A DNA stretch of 64,000 nt from Candidatus Zhuqueibacterota bacterium (lineage in GTDB: Bacteria > Zhuqueibacterota > Zhuqueibacteria > Zhuqueibacterales > Zhuqueibacteraceae), in contig JAKEEU010000359.1 of NCBI GenBank assembly GCA_022616415.1, positions 16,956 to 80,955 of the forward strand. Reading direction: 5' to 3'. Of this stretch, positions 53,250-61,710 are shown in pieces. A model generated the notes under the pieces. It made no database searches and was not told the DNA's origin. It was given only the letters and a program-made list of their open reading frames with translations. Position 1 is the first letter of the stretch, and each line of letters opens with the position of its first letter. The translations under genes were made by a program, and so were the position numbers.

Positions 53250-54545
53250 ATGTACGGATTAACTTTACGAAAGTTCTGCCTGATTTTCGCAGCGCTATCT
53301 TTCTCGTTGGCCTTCACCGTTAACGCACGTGCCGGAGACGAGCTGGTTGCGGCCAAACCTTCGATTGTGGCTGCCCAAGATAACTTGCAGGAAAAAGTGC
53401 AGGACATCGTCGACGAGCAATGCGCGTTTGCTGGCTGCCATACTGGCGCCAACGCGCCTCAAAATCTCGACCTGTCTGAAGAAATGTTGCTCGCCAATCT
53501 CGTCGGCGTAAAGAGCGCGGAGGGCCCGTGGCTGCGCGTGAAGCCCGGCGATCCCGCCAACAGCTATTTGATGAGAAAACTGCGCGGCGCGCCGGGCATC
53601 AAAGGCGAGCGCATGCCGCGCGGCGCCAAACCGCTTGCTCCCGCGGAGATCGCCGTCATCGAAGCGTGGATCAAATCGTTGCCGGCCGGCATGAAGCCGG
53701 AAGAGCCCAAGTTGACTTATGCAACCGCGTTTCCGGGCTGGACCCTGGCAAATCTGCAAACCGCGGAAACGCTCGAAAAAGGCGCTTTTCTTTATCGGAT
53801 CACGCACAAATTCAATGCCCCGGTCCGAGCCGGCTTCGACCAGCTCTTCGGTTTGGACGGCGGCTCTTCGATGTTGACGCAACTCGCCTTTCCGCTCTCG
53901 AATGCTTTGTCCGTCACCGTCGAGCGCTCGAAGGTGAACGCGACTTTTGAAATTGGCGCCAAATGGCGTCTCCTGCGCGAGAAAACCGACGGCTCGATGC
54001 CGATTTCCGCCGCGCTGTATACCGGCGTGGATTGGGCAACGATAAAAGGCCTCCCCGATCCGGCCAATACGAGCCAGACCCTCAGCCGTACCGCCGGTGA
54101 GCGTTTTGCCTTTTTCGCGCAATTGCCGGTGAGCAAACAAATCGCCAAACGCGTGTCTTTCCTCGTGACCCCGGGCATTTTGCTCAATGGCAATGTCCGG
54201 CTCGACGGCGAAGATCCGCTCGTCACTTTGGGCGTGGGAGGGAGAATTGCCATGAGCCAGAAATATGCGTTCTTCGCTGAGATCGTGCCCGTGCTCTCCG
54301 GCGATCAAACGGCCGCCACGATTGGCAGCCCGCCCATTAAGAATGGGCAAATAACTTTCTTTGATACCTTCGCTGCCGGGCTTGAAATTAAAATCGGCGG
54401 CCACATCTTTCATCTTTTCGTATCCAATTCCGCCGGCAATACCACCAATCAATACATGAGCGGCGGCGATTTTGATGTGGCGGATGACCTTGGCAACCTT
54501 CGCCTCGGTTTCAACATCTATCGTATTTTAAATTATCCATTTTAA
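53250..54545 (+). CDS. Exported haem-domain plus DUF5777-type beta-barrel protein
   Basis: The 431-residue protein has a signal peptide ending in NARA. A small cytochrome-like domain follows with C58-x4-C63-H64 (ECAFAGCH type, read DEQCAFAGCHTG) and a possible axial Met at M122 (GERMPRG). From about residue 150 on, repeated beta-strands match DUF5777 (WTLANLQTAETLEKGAFLYR, DQLFGLDGGSSM, ISAALYTGVDWATIKGLPD) and end with aromatic NYPF, as an outer-membrane barrel does. CX4CH is unlike the usual CX2CH, but is known in tetrahaem cytochromes c3. It might carry electrons to or through the outer membrane. SD: AAGGAG. Confidence 0.75.
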   Translation: MYGLTLRKFCLIFAALSFSLAFTVNARAGDELVAAKPSIVAAQDNLQEKVQDIVDEQCAFAGCHTGANAPQNLDLSEEMLLANLVGVKSAEGPWLRVKPGDPANSYLMRKLRGAPGIKGERMPRGAKPLAPAEIAVIEAWIKSLPAGMKPEEPKLTYATAFPGWTLANLQTAETLEKGAFLYRITHKFNAPVRAGFDQLFGLDGGSSMLTQLAFPLSNALSVTVERSKVNATFEIGAKWRLLREKTDGSMPISAALYTGVDWATIKGLPDPANTSQTLSRTAGERFAFFAQLPVSKQIAKRVSFLVTPGILLNGNVRLDGEDPLVTLGVGGRIAMSQKYAFFAEIVPVLSGDQTAATIGSPPIKNGQITFFDTFAAGLEIKIGGHIFHLFVSNSAGNTTNQYMSGGDFDVADDLGNLRLGFNIYRILNYPF

Positions 54546-54589
54546 TGGGAGATCTTTTAACCACGCTATTTTGCTGAAGGAGTTAAAGT

Positions 54590-55024
54590 ATGAATGTAAG
54601 CTTTTTCATGAAAGCTGTGATGAGAAGCGTATGGTTGTTATGTGTCGTCGGCGTATTTCTGGCCTGCGAGCATGCGATGCCGCTTATGCAGCAAGCGCCG
54701 CCGGCAAATTTGCAGGCCACATTGTCCAGTATTCAAGCCACCATTTTTACGCCAAAGTGCGTAAATGCCGGATGCCACCCCGGCACCGGCGGCGGCCCGA
54801 TGTCGCTGCGGTCGGGCGATTCCTTTGGCACTCTGGTTGGTGTCAATTCGGCTTATGGCCGGCCGCGCGTCGCTCCCGGCAACGCCAACAACAGCGTTTT
54901 GTATTTGAAGGTCATCGGCAACAATACCGTCGGCGGCCGCATGCCAGTGCTTGGCAATCCTTTGAGCCAGGCCGAGACCGACTCGATCGCCGCGTGGATC
55001 AATCGCGGCGCGCAGAACAATTAG
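54590..55024 (+). CDS. Lipoprotein-like single-haem-motif protein (CX4CH)
   Basis: The 144-residue product starts with a hydrophobic signal and a lipobox-like FLAC (C26). C57-x4-C62-H63 (KCVNAGCHPGTG) repeats the motif of the previous protein. The rest (GVNSAYGRPRVAPGNANNSV, GGRMPVLGNPLSQAETDSIA) mirrors its cytochrome part, so the two are paralogues, the first with an added barrel. AAGGAG lies upstream. A periplasmic or envelope electron-transfer role is inferred. Confidence 0.75.
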   Translation: MNVSFFMKAVMRSVWLLCVVGVFLACEHAMPLMQQAPPANLQATLSSIQATIFTPKCVNAGCHPGTGGGPMSLRSGDSFGTLVGVNSAYGRPRVAPGNANNSVLYLKVIGNNTVGGRMPVLGNPLSQAETDSIAAWINRGAQNN

Positions 55025-55058
55025 CTCTCAATGCAGTTGCATGAAAGTGAGGGAGAAA

Positions 55059-56486
55059 ATGTCTATAATGCAGCCCAAAGCTGGCACGAAAAAAGCAGCT
55101 CGTTCTTCCCAACAAAAAGTCACAAAAAGCGGCGCAGCTAATGCGCTGCATGGACAACAAATGTCTTTTTTCGAGAACGCACTGAATGGGAACGGACACG
55201 CTGCTTTTCGTGACCCGGCTTTCACCGACAACAAGAGCCTGCCGATTCATCGTTGGGTTCCCTGGATCGCCGGATATTCCGCGGCGTTCGTTGATGATGC
55301 GATTTCGGCATATTTGCCACATCGCAAAACCGCGTTGGTGCTGGATCCATTTTGCGGAGTAGGGACAACTCTGCTGCAAGCCGTTTTGCGCGGACATAAA
55401 GCGGTGGGTTTTGAGATCAATCCTTATCCATCTCTTGCTGCGCGCGTCAAACTTAATGCGCCAACTCTTGAGATTGAGGAATTGGATGCCGCACTTGCGT
55501 CCATGCAGGTTGCGTCAAATTGTTGGCGGACGGCTTCAACCCCGGTTGCCATCAGCCCGCCACCGCTGAAGTCGCGTCTGCCCTTCTTCAGTCCCAAAGT
55601 TGAGCGGCAAGTGTTGCACGCGTTGGCATTTATCAATGGCCTTGCATCTGAGACGGTTGCGAATCTGTTCCGCGTCGCGTTCGGCGCGGTGATGGTCAGC
55701 TTTTCAAACTATTCTTATGAACCCAGCCTCGGCTCTCGTCCCGCCGCTGGAAAGCCGTTGATCGATGATGCCGAGGTCGCACACGTGCTATTGGCCAAGT
55801 TGCGTGCCATGCGTTCCGATATCGTCTGGTTGCAGGAAGAAAAGCGGATTAATAGCCTTGGTACCGGACGTGTGATTAACGCTGATTTTTTCAGCGCGAA
55901 TAGAGAGTTGGAAACGGGGTCGGTCGATTTGATGGTCACTTCGCCGCCCTATATGAACAATTATCATTATGTTCGCAACACGCGTCCACAGTTGTATTGG
56001 TTGAATTTTGTTTCATCGCCCGACGAACAAAAACATTTGGAGACGAATAACTTTGGCCAATATTGGCAAACCGTGCGTGACCTCGAGCCGGTAGCGCTGG
56101 CGTTTGAGCATCACGATCTGGAAAAAATGCTTCAACAACTGCGCAAAACGCGCACCGAACAAGGCGCTTACGGAGGACCGGGCTGGGCTAATTACGTGAC
56201 GGCTTATTTCAATGACTGCTTTCGCTTCATGTCTGCGTTGAAGCGGGTTTTGTCTCGTGGCGGCGTGGGCGTAGTGGTCATTGGCAACTCGATTATTCAA
56301 GGCATAGATATTCGTACAGAGCAAATCCTCGGCGAAATCGCTGTCATGCAAGGCTTGGCTCTCGATGGCGTACATTGTATTCGTGATAAACGAGTAGGAG
56401 CGAGCATCACCCAGTCATCTGTACGACAGGGAAAAAAGAGCAAAGCGATACTTTCCGAGTTTGCCGTGATCTTGCGAAAGCATTGA
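55059..56486 (+). CDS. DNA methyltransferase (amino-methyltransferase, SPPY type) of a restriction-modification pair
   Basis: About 475 residues. Motif I is DPFCGVGTTLLQAVLRG (residues 96-104) with GFEINPYP after it. Motif IV is TSPPYMNNYHYVRNT near residue 295; between them a large segment could be the target-recognition domain. SPPY indicates N4-cytosine or N6-adenine methylation, not m5C. The start with GAGGGAG 4-6 bases upstream is at 55059. The restriction gene follows in 7 bases. Both lie between cytochrome genes, suggesting insertion. Confidence 0.85.
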   Translation: MSIMQPKAGTKKAARSSQQKVTKSGAANALHGQQMSFFENALNGNGHAAFRDPAFTDNKSLPIHRWVPWIAGYSAAFVDDAISAYLPHRKTALVLDPFCGVGTTLLQAVLRGHKAVGFEINPYPSLAARVKLNAPTLEIEELDAALASMQVASNCWRTASTPVAISPPPLKSRLPFFSPKVERQVLHALAFINGLASETVANLFRVAFGAVMVSFSNYSYEPSLGSRPAAGKPLIDDAEVAHVLLAKLRAMRSDIVWLQEEKRINSLGTGRVINADFFSANRELETGSVDLMVTSPPYMNNYHYVRNTRPQLYWLNFVSSPDEQKHLETNNFGQYWQTVRDLEPVALAFEHHDLEKMLQQLRKTRTEQGAYGGPGWANYVTAYFNDCFRFMSALKRVLSRGGVGVVVIGNSIIQGIDIRTEQILGEIAVMQGLALDGVHCIRDKRVGASITQSSVRQGKKSKAILSEFAVILRKH

Positions 56487-56493
56487 AAGCTAT

Positions 56494-57090
56494 ATGGCGG
56501 ACGAGCCTTACAACCCTCTGGACAAACGCCGCTTGGGTGAAAGTGTTGCAACGGCTTTGCTCAAGCGCCCGGTTATTTCATTGCCAACGGCGCCTTTTGT
56601 TGGAGCGGGTATTTATGCTTTGTATTACACCGGCAGTTTTCCGGCATACAAAAAGATTGCGGAAAAGAACAAAAACGGCCGATGGAATGTGCCGATTTAC
56701 GTGGGCAAGGCGGTGCCTCCGGGAGCGCGCAAAGGAGGTTATGGATTGGATGAAACGCCCAGCGAAGTGCTTTATCGCCGGTTGCGGGAACATGCTGAAA
56801 CCATTCAACAAGCCGAAAACCTTGCGCTCGAAGACTTCAAGTGTCGTTGTCTCATCGTGGATGACATCTGGATTCCGCTCGGCGAGTCGTTGTTGATTTC
56901 CATGTTTTCTCCGCTTTGGAACAGGGTGCTCGACGGTTTTGGAAATCATGATCCCGGCGCCGGACGGTATAATCAGCAACGTTCTCCATGGGATGTCGTT
57001 CACCCAGGCCGTTCATGGGCAGCGAGACTAAAACCCAACTCACGTTCATCTGAAGAATTCTTGCGAGACATAAGTGAGTTTCTAAAATAA
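56494..57090 (+). CDS. Eco29kI-family GIY-YIG restriction endonuclease
   Basis: The 198-residue protein has GAGIYALYYTGSFPAYKKIA and VPIYVGKAVPPGARKGGYG, the two halves of the GIY-YIG core. Y41, Y69, R96, H100, E131 and N143 (LWNRVLDGFGNHDPG) occupy the catalytic positions of the Eco29kI group, so it should be active. The characterised member cuts CCGCGG; this one may or may not. It follows the methyltransferase as a type II operon. It is well conserved in spite of its small size. Confidence 0.88.
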   Translation: MADEPYNPLDKRRLGESVATALLKRPVISLPTAPFVGAGIYALYYTGSFPAYKKIAEKNKNGRWNVPIYVGKAVPPGARKGGYGLDETPSEVLYRRLREHAETIQQAENLALEDFKCRCLIVDDIWIPLGESLLISMFSPLWNRVLDGFGNHDPGAGRYNQQRSPWDVVHPGRSWAARLKPNSRSSEEFLRDISEFLK

Positions 57091-57137
57091 TCCCTAGTTT
57101 TCAGCTTTGCAGTACAAAACCGTTGAGGATTGGAGCC

Positions 57138-57737
57138 ATGATGAAAAACTTCAAGCAATTCGCGATTGTATTGACTTCGATCACGATGATCGGTTCGGTC
57201 AACTTGCTTGCCCAAAATGCGGCGACCGTCGATATTGGTGCCTTAGCCGGCCGCCAGCTTTATGTTTTGAAAAAATGCGGCGACTGCCACAACCAGGGCG
57301 CGGCGAAATTCACCCCGATCAAAGCCGCGTGGGATTCGACCAAATTGGCCGCGCACGTCGAAGCGCTGAAACTCGAAAATGTCTTGCGCAAAGACTCAAG
57401 CCCGCGCCGGCAGAAAAAAACCTTCGGCGAGGAAATCGTCGCGCTGGTGGCGTACTTGCAAAACCGCGAGAAAGCCGACGCCGCCGCGAAGAACTTCGTC
57501 ACCGCCGGCTACGCCATGACTCGCGAGGGCTGCCGCAATTGCCACACGATTAACGGCATCGGCAAGGAAGTCGGCCCAAACCTGGCCGGCGTCGGCGGCA
57601 AGCACGACAAAAAATGGCTCATCGATCACTTCGTCAGTCCCCAAGCTTTCGTCAAAGACTCCATGATGCCGAAATTCGAGCAGTTGCCGAAAGAAGAGCT
57701 GGAAGCGATGGCGGATTATCTGCTAGCCTTGAAGTAG
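57138..57737 (+). CDS. Exported dihaem cytochrome c
   Basis: About 199 residues with a signal peptide (VLTSITMIGSVNLLAQ). Two haem motifs are present: C47-G-D-C50-H51 and C132-R-N-C135-H136. A Met-rich segment (DSMMPKFEQLPKEELEAM) provides axial ligands and the usual C-terminal MADYLLALK. Both domains are class I cytochrome c. It is a periplasmic electron carrier. A start at 57138 (or 57141) is preferred; GAGG/GGAG lies upstream. The restriction-modification pair separates it from the other haem-motif proteins. Confidence 0.88.
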   Translation: MMKNFKQFAIVLTSITMIGSVNLLAQNAATVDIGALAGRQLYVLKKCGDCHNQGAAKFTPIKAAWDSTKLAAHVEALKLENVLRKDSSPRRQKKTFGEEIVALVAYLQNREKADAAAKNFVTAGYAMTREGCRNCHTINGIGKEVGPNLAGVGGKHDKKWLIDHFVSPQAFVKDSMMPKFEQLPKEELEAMADYLLALK

Positions 57738-57755
57738 CCCAGACGGCCCGTCTGG
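57738..57755. repeat. Stop-adjacent hairpin, CCCAGACGGCCCGTCTGG
   Basis: It begins on the base after the cytochrome stop (TAG). Arms CCAGAC/GTCTGG flank GGCCC. It is related to 46988 and 61716. Confidence 0.7.
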
Positions 57756-57771
57756 AAAATTCTTACTTATT

Positions 57772-57823
57772 CTCGTATTCTTGCTCGCCTTTAAAAAATT
57801 CCCCAAGCGAGCAAGAATATGAG
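57772..57823. repeat. Inverted repeat overlapping a start codon
   Basis: CTCGTATTCTTGCTCGC (57772-57788) and GCGAGCAAGAATATGAG (57807-57823) match at 16 of 17 positions. The ATG of the methyltransferase (57819) is in the right arm. It may be a hairpin or mobile remnant. Confidence 0.55.
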
Positions 57824-58661
57824 CAAGAGTACGAGCGCGATTAATTTTATGCTGGAAATCGCCTTTGATGACATAGCCGCAGCTTACGACGCTGCCGAGG
57901 CCGGCAACCCCATTTTCCAATGGATGCGCCGCCGCGTGCAATGCGCCGCGCTATCGACGTTCGCACACGGCGGCCGCATTCTCGAAATCGGCTGTGGCAC
58001 CGGCACCGACGCGTTGTTTTTCGCCGAGCACGGCTGCCGTATTGTCGCGCTCGATCCGTCCTCCGAGATGGTGGCGGTGGCGAGCGAAAAAATTCTCCTG
58101 GCGGGATTTTCCGATGCTGTCGAATTTCGTCAGGGTGACGCGAAGCGCATCGAAGAATTGGCGAAGCTTTACGGCGCGGCGAGCTTCGACGGCATCTTCT
58201 CGAATTTCGGCGCGTTGAATTGTGTTGCTGATCTCCGGCCGTTTGCGCGTAGCGCGGCGCATTTATTGCGTCCTGGTGGCATGATGTTGCTCAACATCAT
58301 GCCACCAATTTGTCCGTGGGAAATTGGCTATTATCTTTTCAAAAGACAACCGGCAGAGGCGTTTCGGCGTTGGCGGGGCCGCTCCGGTACGCGGGGCATT
58401 TCTGTGAATGTCGGCCATAAAAAAATTCAAACCTACTATCACACCCGCGCGGCGGTCGTGGCAGCCTTTTTGCAATCCTTTGAAATCGAAAAGCAGTTCG
58501 CGCTCGGCGTGTTGGCGCCGCCGCCGTATTTGCAAGGCATAACACGTTATCAGAAATTTTTCAGCGTTCTTTTAAATTTCGAAAAGGTAATGGCAGGCTG
58601 GCCGTTGTTACGGAATTGGGGAGATCACGTGGTTATCGTTATGCGGAAACGCGCCAACTGA
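57819..58661 (+). CDS. SAM-dependent methyltransferase (class I)
   Basis: Motif I is RILEIGCGTGTDALFFAEHG, then IVALDPSSEMVAVASEK, GDAKRIEELA and FDGIFSNFGALNCV (motif IV). 280 residues. A second Met at codon 11 (MLEIAFDDIAAAYDAAE) is likely the real start, because the first ten codons (MSKSTSAINF) come from the inverted repeat. It heads a block with two radical SAM genes, so it may modify the same product. Confidence 0.85.
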   Translation: MSKSTSAINFMLEIAFDDIAAAYDAAEAGNPIFQWMRRRVQCAALSTFAHGGRILEIGCGTGTDALFFAEHGCRIVALDPSSEMVAVASEKILLAGFSDAVEFRQGDAKRIEELAKLYGAASFDGIFSNFGALNCVADLRPFARSAAHLLRPGGMMLLNIMPPICPWEIGYYLFKRQPAEAFRRWRGRSGTRGISVNVGHKKIQTYYHTRAAVVAAFLQSFEIEKQFALGVLAPPPYLQGITRYQKFFSVLLNFEKVMAGWPLLRNWGDHVVIVMRKRAN

Positions 58662-58749
58662 TTAGCTCGCCACTTTAATTCTTCAATATTTAAGCAAATT
58701 CTTGCAATAATACAAGTCTGAAATCGGCTTGAGCTTGTTTAGGAAGAAC

Positions 58750-60165
58750 ATGCAAAAAGCAAAAATCCTTCTTTATAACCCCCAAGCGGTGTTTTACACC
58801 ATGCCCCTCGGCTTGCTCGCCGTGGGCTCCCATCTCGATTCCGAACGCTTTGAAACGATCATCGTCGACGGCCGTCTCGAACCGGATCCGCTGCGCGCGC
58901 TGAAGCCGCATCTGTCCGAAGCGCTTTGCCTCGGCATGTCCGTGCTCACTGGCCGGCCGATTCACGACGCACTGCAAGTTGCGCGCGCCGTGAAAGCAGC
59001 GCGGCCCGACTTGCCGATCATCTGGGGCGGCTGGCACCCTTCGCTCTTCCCCAAGGCTTGTTTGGAGGAGCCGAGCATCGACATTGCCGTGCAAGCACAA
59101 GGCGAAGCGACATTTTGCGAGATCGTCGAGCGCCTCACGGAAAAACAAAATCTGGAAGGCGTAGCCGGATGCACGTTTCGCCGGAACGGCGTCGCCGTGC
59201 AAAATCCACCCCGAGTGATGCAGGACATGAATGCCTTCGCGCCAATGAATTACGATTTGATTCCCGTACAAAAATATTATGCGCTCAAAAAGCAGCGCCA
59301 ATTGGATTACATCTCCTCCACCGGCTGCTATTTTCGCTGCACCTTCTGCGCCGATCCGTTCGTCTACAAACGCAAATGGACCGCGTTAACGCCCGAGCGC
59401 ATGGGCGAAGAATTGGAACATCTCTGGCGCCGTCACCGTTTCGATGATTTGCACTTGCAGGATGAAACCTATTTCACCTACCGCGATCGTGTCGTCGCCG
59501 TCGCCGAAGAATTTTTGTGCCGCAGTTTGAAGTTCACCTGGACGGCGACGCTGCGCGCCGATCAAGGCGTGCGCCTTGCCGAGGAAGATTTTGCGCTCTG
59601 CAAACGCTCCGGCTTGCGTCGCGTGCTCATCGGCGTCGAATCCGGCTCGCAAGACATGCTGAACTGGATGAAGAAGGACATCACCATCGAGCAAATTCTC
59701 CTCGCTGCGGAACGCTGCGCGCGCCACGACATCGCCGTGGATTTTCCGATGATTGTCGGCTTTCCCGACGAGCCGGAAGAAAGTGTGTTGGCGACTTTGC
59801 GCATCGCCAAACAGCTCCGCGCCATGAGTCCTAAATTCAAAACTCAAATTTTCTTTTATCAACCTTACCCCGGCTCGCCCATCTCCGGCATGGTCAAAGC
59901 GAAAGGCTATCCGCTTCCCCAAACACTTGATGAATGGGCCGACTTCGATTTCGTCGGCTCGTATGGCCCGTGGGTCAGCCGCGCAAAATGGCAATTGGTG
60001 CAACGCTTCAAATTTTATTCGCGCCACGCCTGGGATACGCAAAAAGGCTGGCTGCGCCGGCCGCTGCAACACTTGGCGAATTGGCGTTGCGCCAAGGATT
60101 TTTATCATTTTCCGATTGAGAAATGGCTGACCGAGCTTGTGTATCCGCATCCACAAATTTCTTGA
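58750..60165 (+). CDS. B12-binding-type radical SAM enzyme (first of two)
   Basis: About 471 residues. A Rossmann-like N-terminal domain (KILLYNPQAVFYTMPLGLLA, CLGMSVLTG, IIWGGWHPSLFP) lacks the DxHxxG cobalamin-His motif, so base-off B12 binding is doubtful. The radical SAM motif is C-x3-C-x2-C in STGCYFRCTFCADPF. Later are LHLQDETYF and RVLIGVESGSQDMLNWMKKD. Such proteins include HpnJ-type and other lipid or peptide modifying methylases/oxidoreductases; substrate unknown. The start at 58750 has AGGAAG upstream. It pairs with the next gene. Confidence 0.9.
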   Translation: MQKAKILLYNPQAVFYTMPLGLLAVGSHLDSERFETIIVDGRLEPDPLRALKPHLSEALCLGMSVLTGRPIHDALQVARAVKAARPDLPIIWGGWHPSLFPKACLEEPSIDIAVQAQGEATFCEIVERLTEKQNLEGVAGCTFRRNGVAVQNPPRVMQDMNAFAPMNYDLIPVQKYYALKKQRQLDYISSTGCYFRCTFCADPFVYKRKWTALTPERMGEELEHLWRRHRFDDLHLQDETYFTYRDRVVAVAEEFLCRSLKFTWTATLRADQGVRLAEEDFALCKRSGLRRVLIGVESGSQDMLNWMKKDITIEQILLAAERCARHDIAVDFPMIVGFPDEPEESVLATLRIAKQLRAMSPKFKTQIFFYQPYPGSPISGMVKAKGYPLPQTLDEWADFDFVGSYGPWVSRAKWQLVQRFKFYSRHAWDTQKGWLRRPLQHLANWRCAKDFYHFPIEKWLTELVYPHPQIS

Positions 60166-60234
60166 TTCACATATCCGGACGACTGCGTCCGTAGGATTCG
60201 TAAAATCCGAATACCAAAGTGTAAAAAGCGTTTA

Positions 60235-61710
60235 ATGAAAAAGAAAAAGGTCGTGCTCTTCTTCCCTTCGTATGCGAGCAACGAAGCGTGCCCGCCGCTG
60301 GCGTTGATCGCCATCGCCGGACCTTTGATTACCGCCGGATACGAGGTCAAAATCATCGACACGGCATTGGAGCCGGATTTTGTCGGCGCCGTGATGCGCG
60401 AGCTTGATGGCGCGCTTTGCCTCGGCATGTCGCTCGTCACCGGCCCGATGATCAAAGGCGCCATTGCCGTCAGCCGCGCCGCGAAAGCAAAATATCCCGG
60501 CTTGCCGATCATCTTGGGCGGCTGGCATCCGTCGATCTTGCCGCAGCAGACCTTGGAATGCCGATATGTCGATGCCGTCGTTGTCCGTCAAGGCGAGCAG
60601 GCTCTCGTCGAAATGGTTGAGCGCCTCGAAGCCGGCGAGCCGCTCAATGGCGTTGCGGGCACGCTCACCAAAGAAAAGGGCGCCATTACGTTGAATCCAA
60701 CGCGGCCGCACACACCGGTGGCGCAACTGCCGGGCCGCATGCCCGGCTACGATCTCATCGACTACGAACGCTACTATCGCATTACCAAATTGCGTTGGTT
60801 GATGTACACGACGAGCCACGGCTGTCCTTACAACTGTTCCTATTGCTCCAACGCTGCGGTCTATGGCCGCAACCTCGACGTGCTTCCGGCCGAACAGGTG
60901 GTTGACGAAGTCACATATCTCGTCAAGAAATATCACATCAATTTGGTCGGCATCATCGACGATATCTTTTTTGCATTTCGGCCCCGCTCGTTGCAAATCG
61001 CCGAGGGCTTCATTCGCAGCGGATTGAAATTCGAATGGTACATTCAAGACCGCGCTGATTCGTGGGAGCGCATGACGCCCGAGCAAGCCAAAATTTTTCG
61101 GCGCGCCGGATTGGTGCGTATCCATTTCGGCGCCGAGTCCGGCTCCGACGAAGTGCTCAAAGCCATTGAGAAAAAATCCGATACGGAATCGACACTCGCT
61201 GCGATCAATCGTTGCAAGGAAGCGGACATCCGCGCCAGCTTCGGATTCATCTTCGGCTTGCCGGCAGAACAAGAAGAAGACCTGATCAAAACTGTCGATC
61301 TCATCCGCCAAATTTACGAGCGCTACGACCGCGCCGATTGCTACACCAACATTTTCACGCCGTATCCCGGCTCGCCCGCGTGGCAGGAGTCGATTGACAA
61401 AGGCCTGGAGCCGCCAAAAACTTTTGAAGAGTGGGCCGACTTCTATCCGCGTCTGACGGTTCTGCCATGGCTGCAAGGCGGCAAGCATCGGCGCCTGCAA
61501 GCGATTCGGCAATATCTCCGCTTCGGCTACCATCAAGTCAAAGTCGGCGAGCAGCAGCATTCGTGGCGGCACCGCCTGTTGCTCAACGCGCTGAAGCCAA
61601 GCGCGCAATATCGCCTCAAAAAGCACCAATTCAATTTCCCGGTTGAGATTTACAGCTATTGGGGCTTGCAGCGATTGAAAAAAGATTTGATTTTGCATGA
61701 GCGTTTTTAA
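60235..61710 (+). CDS. B12-binding-type radical SAM enzyme (second of two)
   Basis: About 491 residues. Same layout as its upstream neighbour: KVVLFFPSYASNEACPPLAL, CLGMSLVTGPMI, IILGGWHPSILP; the cluster motif is C-P-Y-N-C-S-Y-C in TSHGCPYNCSYCSNAAVYG. FHIGAESGSDEVLKAIEKKS-like segments (read IHFGAESGSDEVL) follow. The pair appears to be a tandem duplication. Its stop is six bases before a stop-adjacent hairpin. It overlaps the start of the next gene. Confidence 0.9.
   Translation: MKKKKVVLFFPSYASNEACPPLALIAIAGPLITAGYEVKIIDTALEPDFVGAVMRELDGALCLGMSLVTGPMIKGAIAVSRAAKAKYPGLPIILGGWHPSILPQQTLECRYVDAVVVRQGEQALVEMVERLEAGEPLNGVAGTLTKEKGAITLNPTRPHTPVAQLPGRMPGYDLIDYERYYRITKLRWLMYTTSHGCPYNCSYCSNAAVYGRNLDVLPAEQVVDEVTYLVKKYHINLVGIIDDIFFAFRPRSLQIAEGFIRSGLKFEWYIQDRADSWERMTPEQAKIFRRAGLVRIHFGAESGSDEVLKAIEKKSDTESTLAAINRCKEADIRASFGFIFGLPAEQEEDLIKTVDLIRQIYERYDRADCYTNIFTPYPGSPAWQESIDKGLEPPKTFEEWADFYPRLTVLPWLQGGKHRRLQAIRQYLRFGYHQVKVGEQQHSWRHRLLLNALKPSAQYRLKKHQFNFPVEIYSYWGLQRLKKDLILHERF

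Noticed and set aside
53295..54452. Minus-strand open frame of 385 codons opposite the DUF5777 protein
   Set aside because: Shadow of a clear coding region; no motif or start signal.
55059..57090. Avoidance of CCGCGG in the window as support for Eco29kI-type specificity
   Set aside because: CCGCGG is present at several places (for example near 2317, 6138, 14130 and 55270), so no avoidance is apparent.
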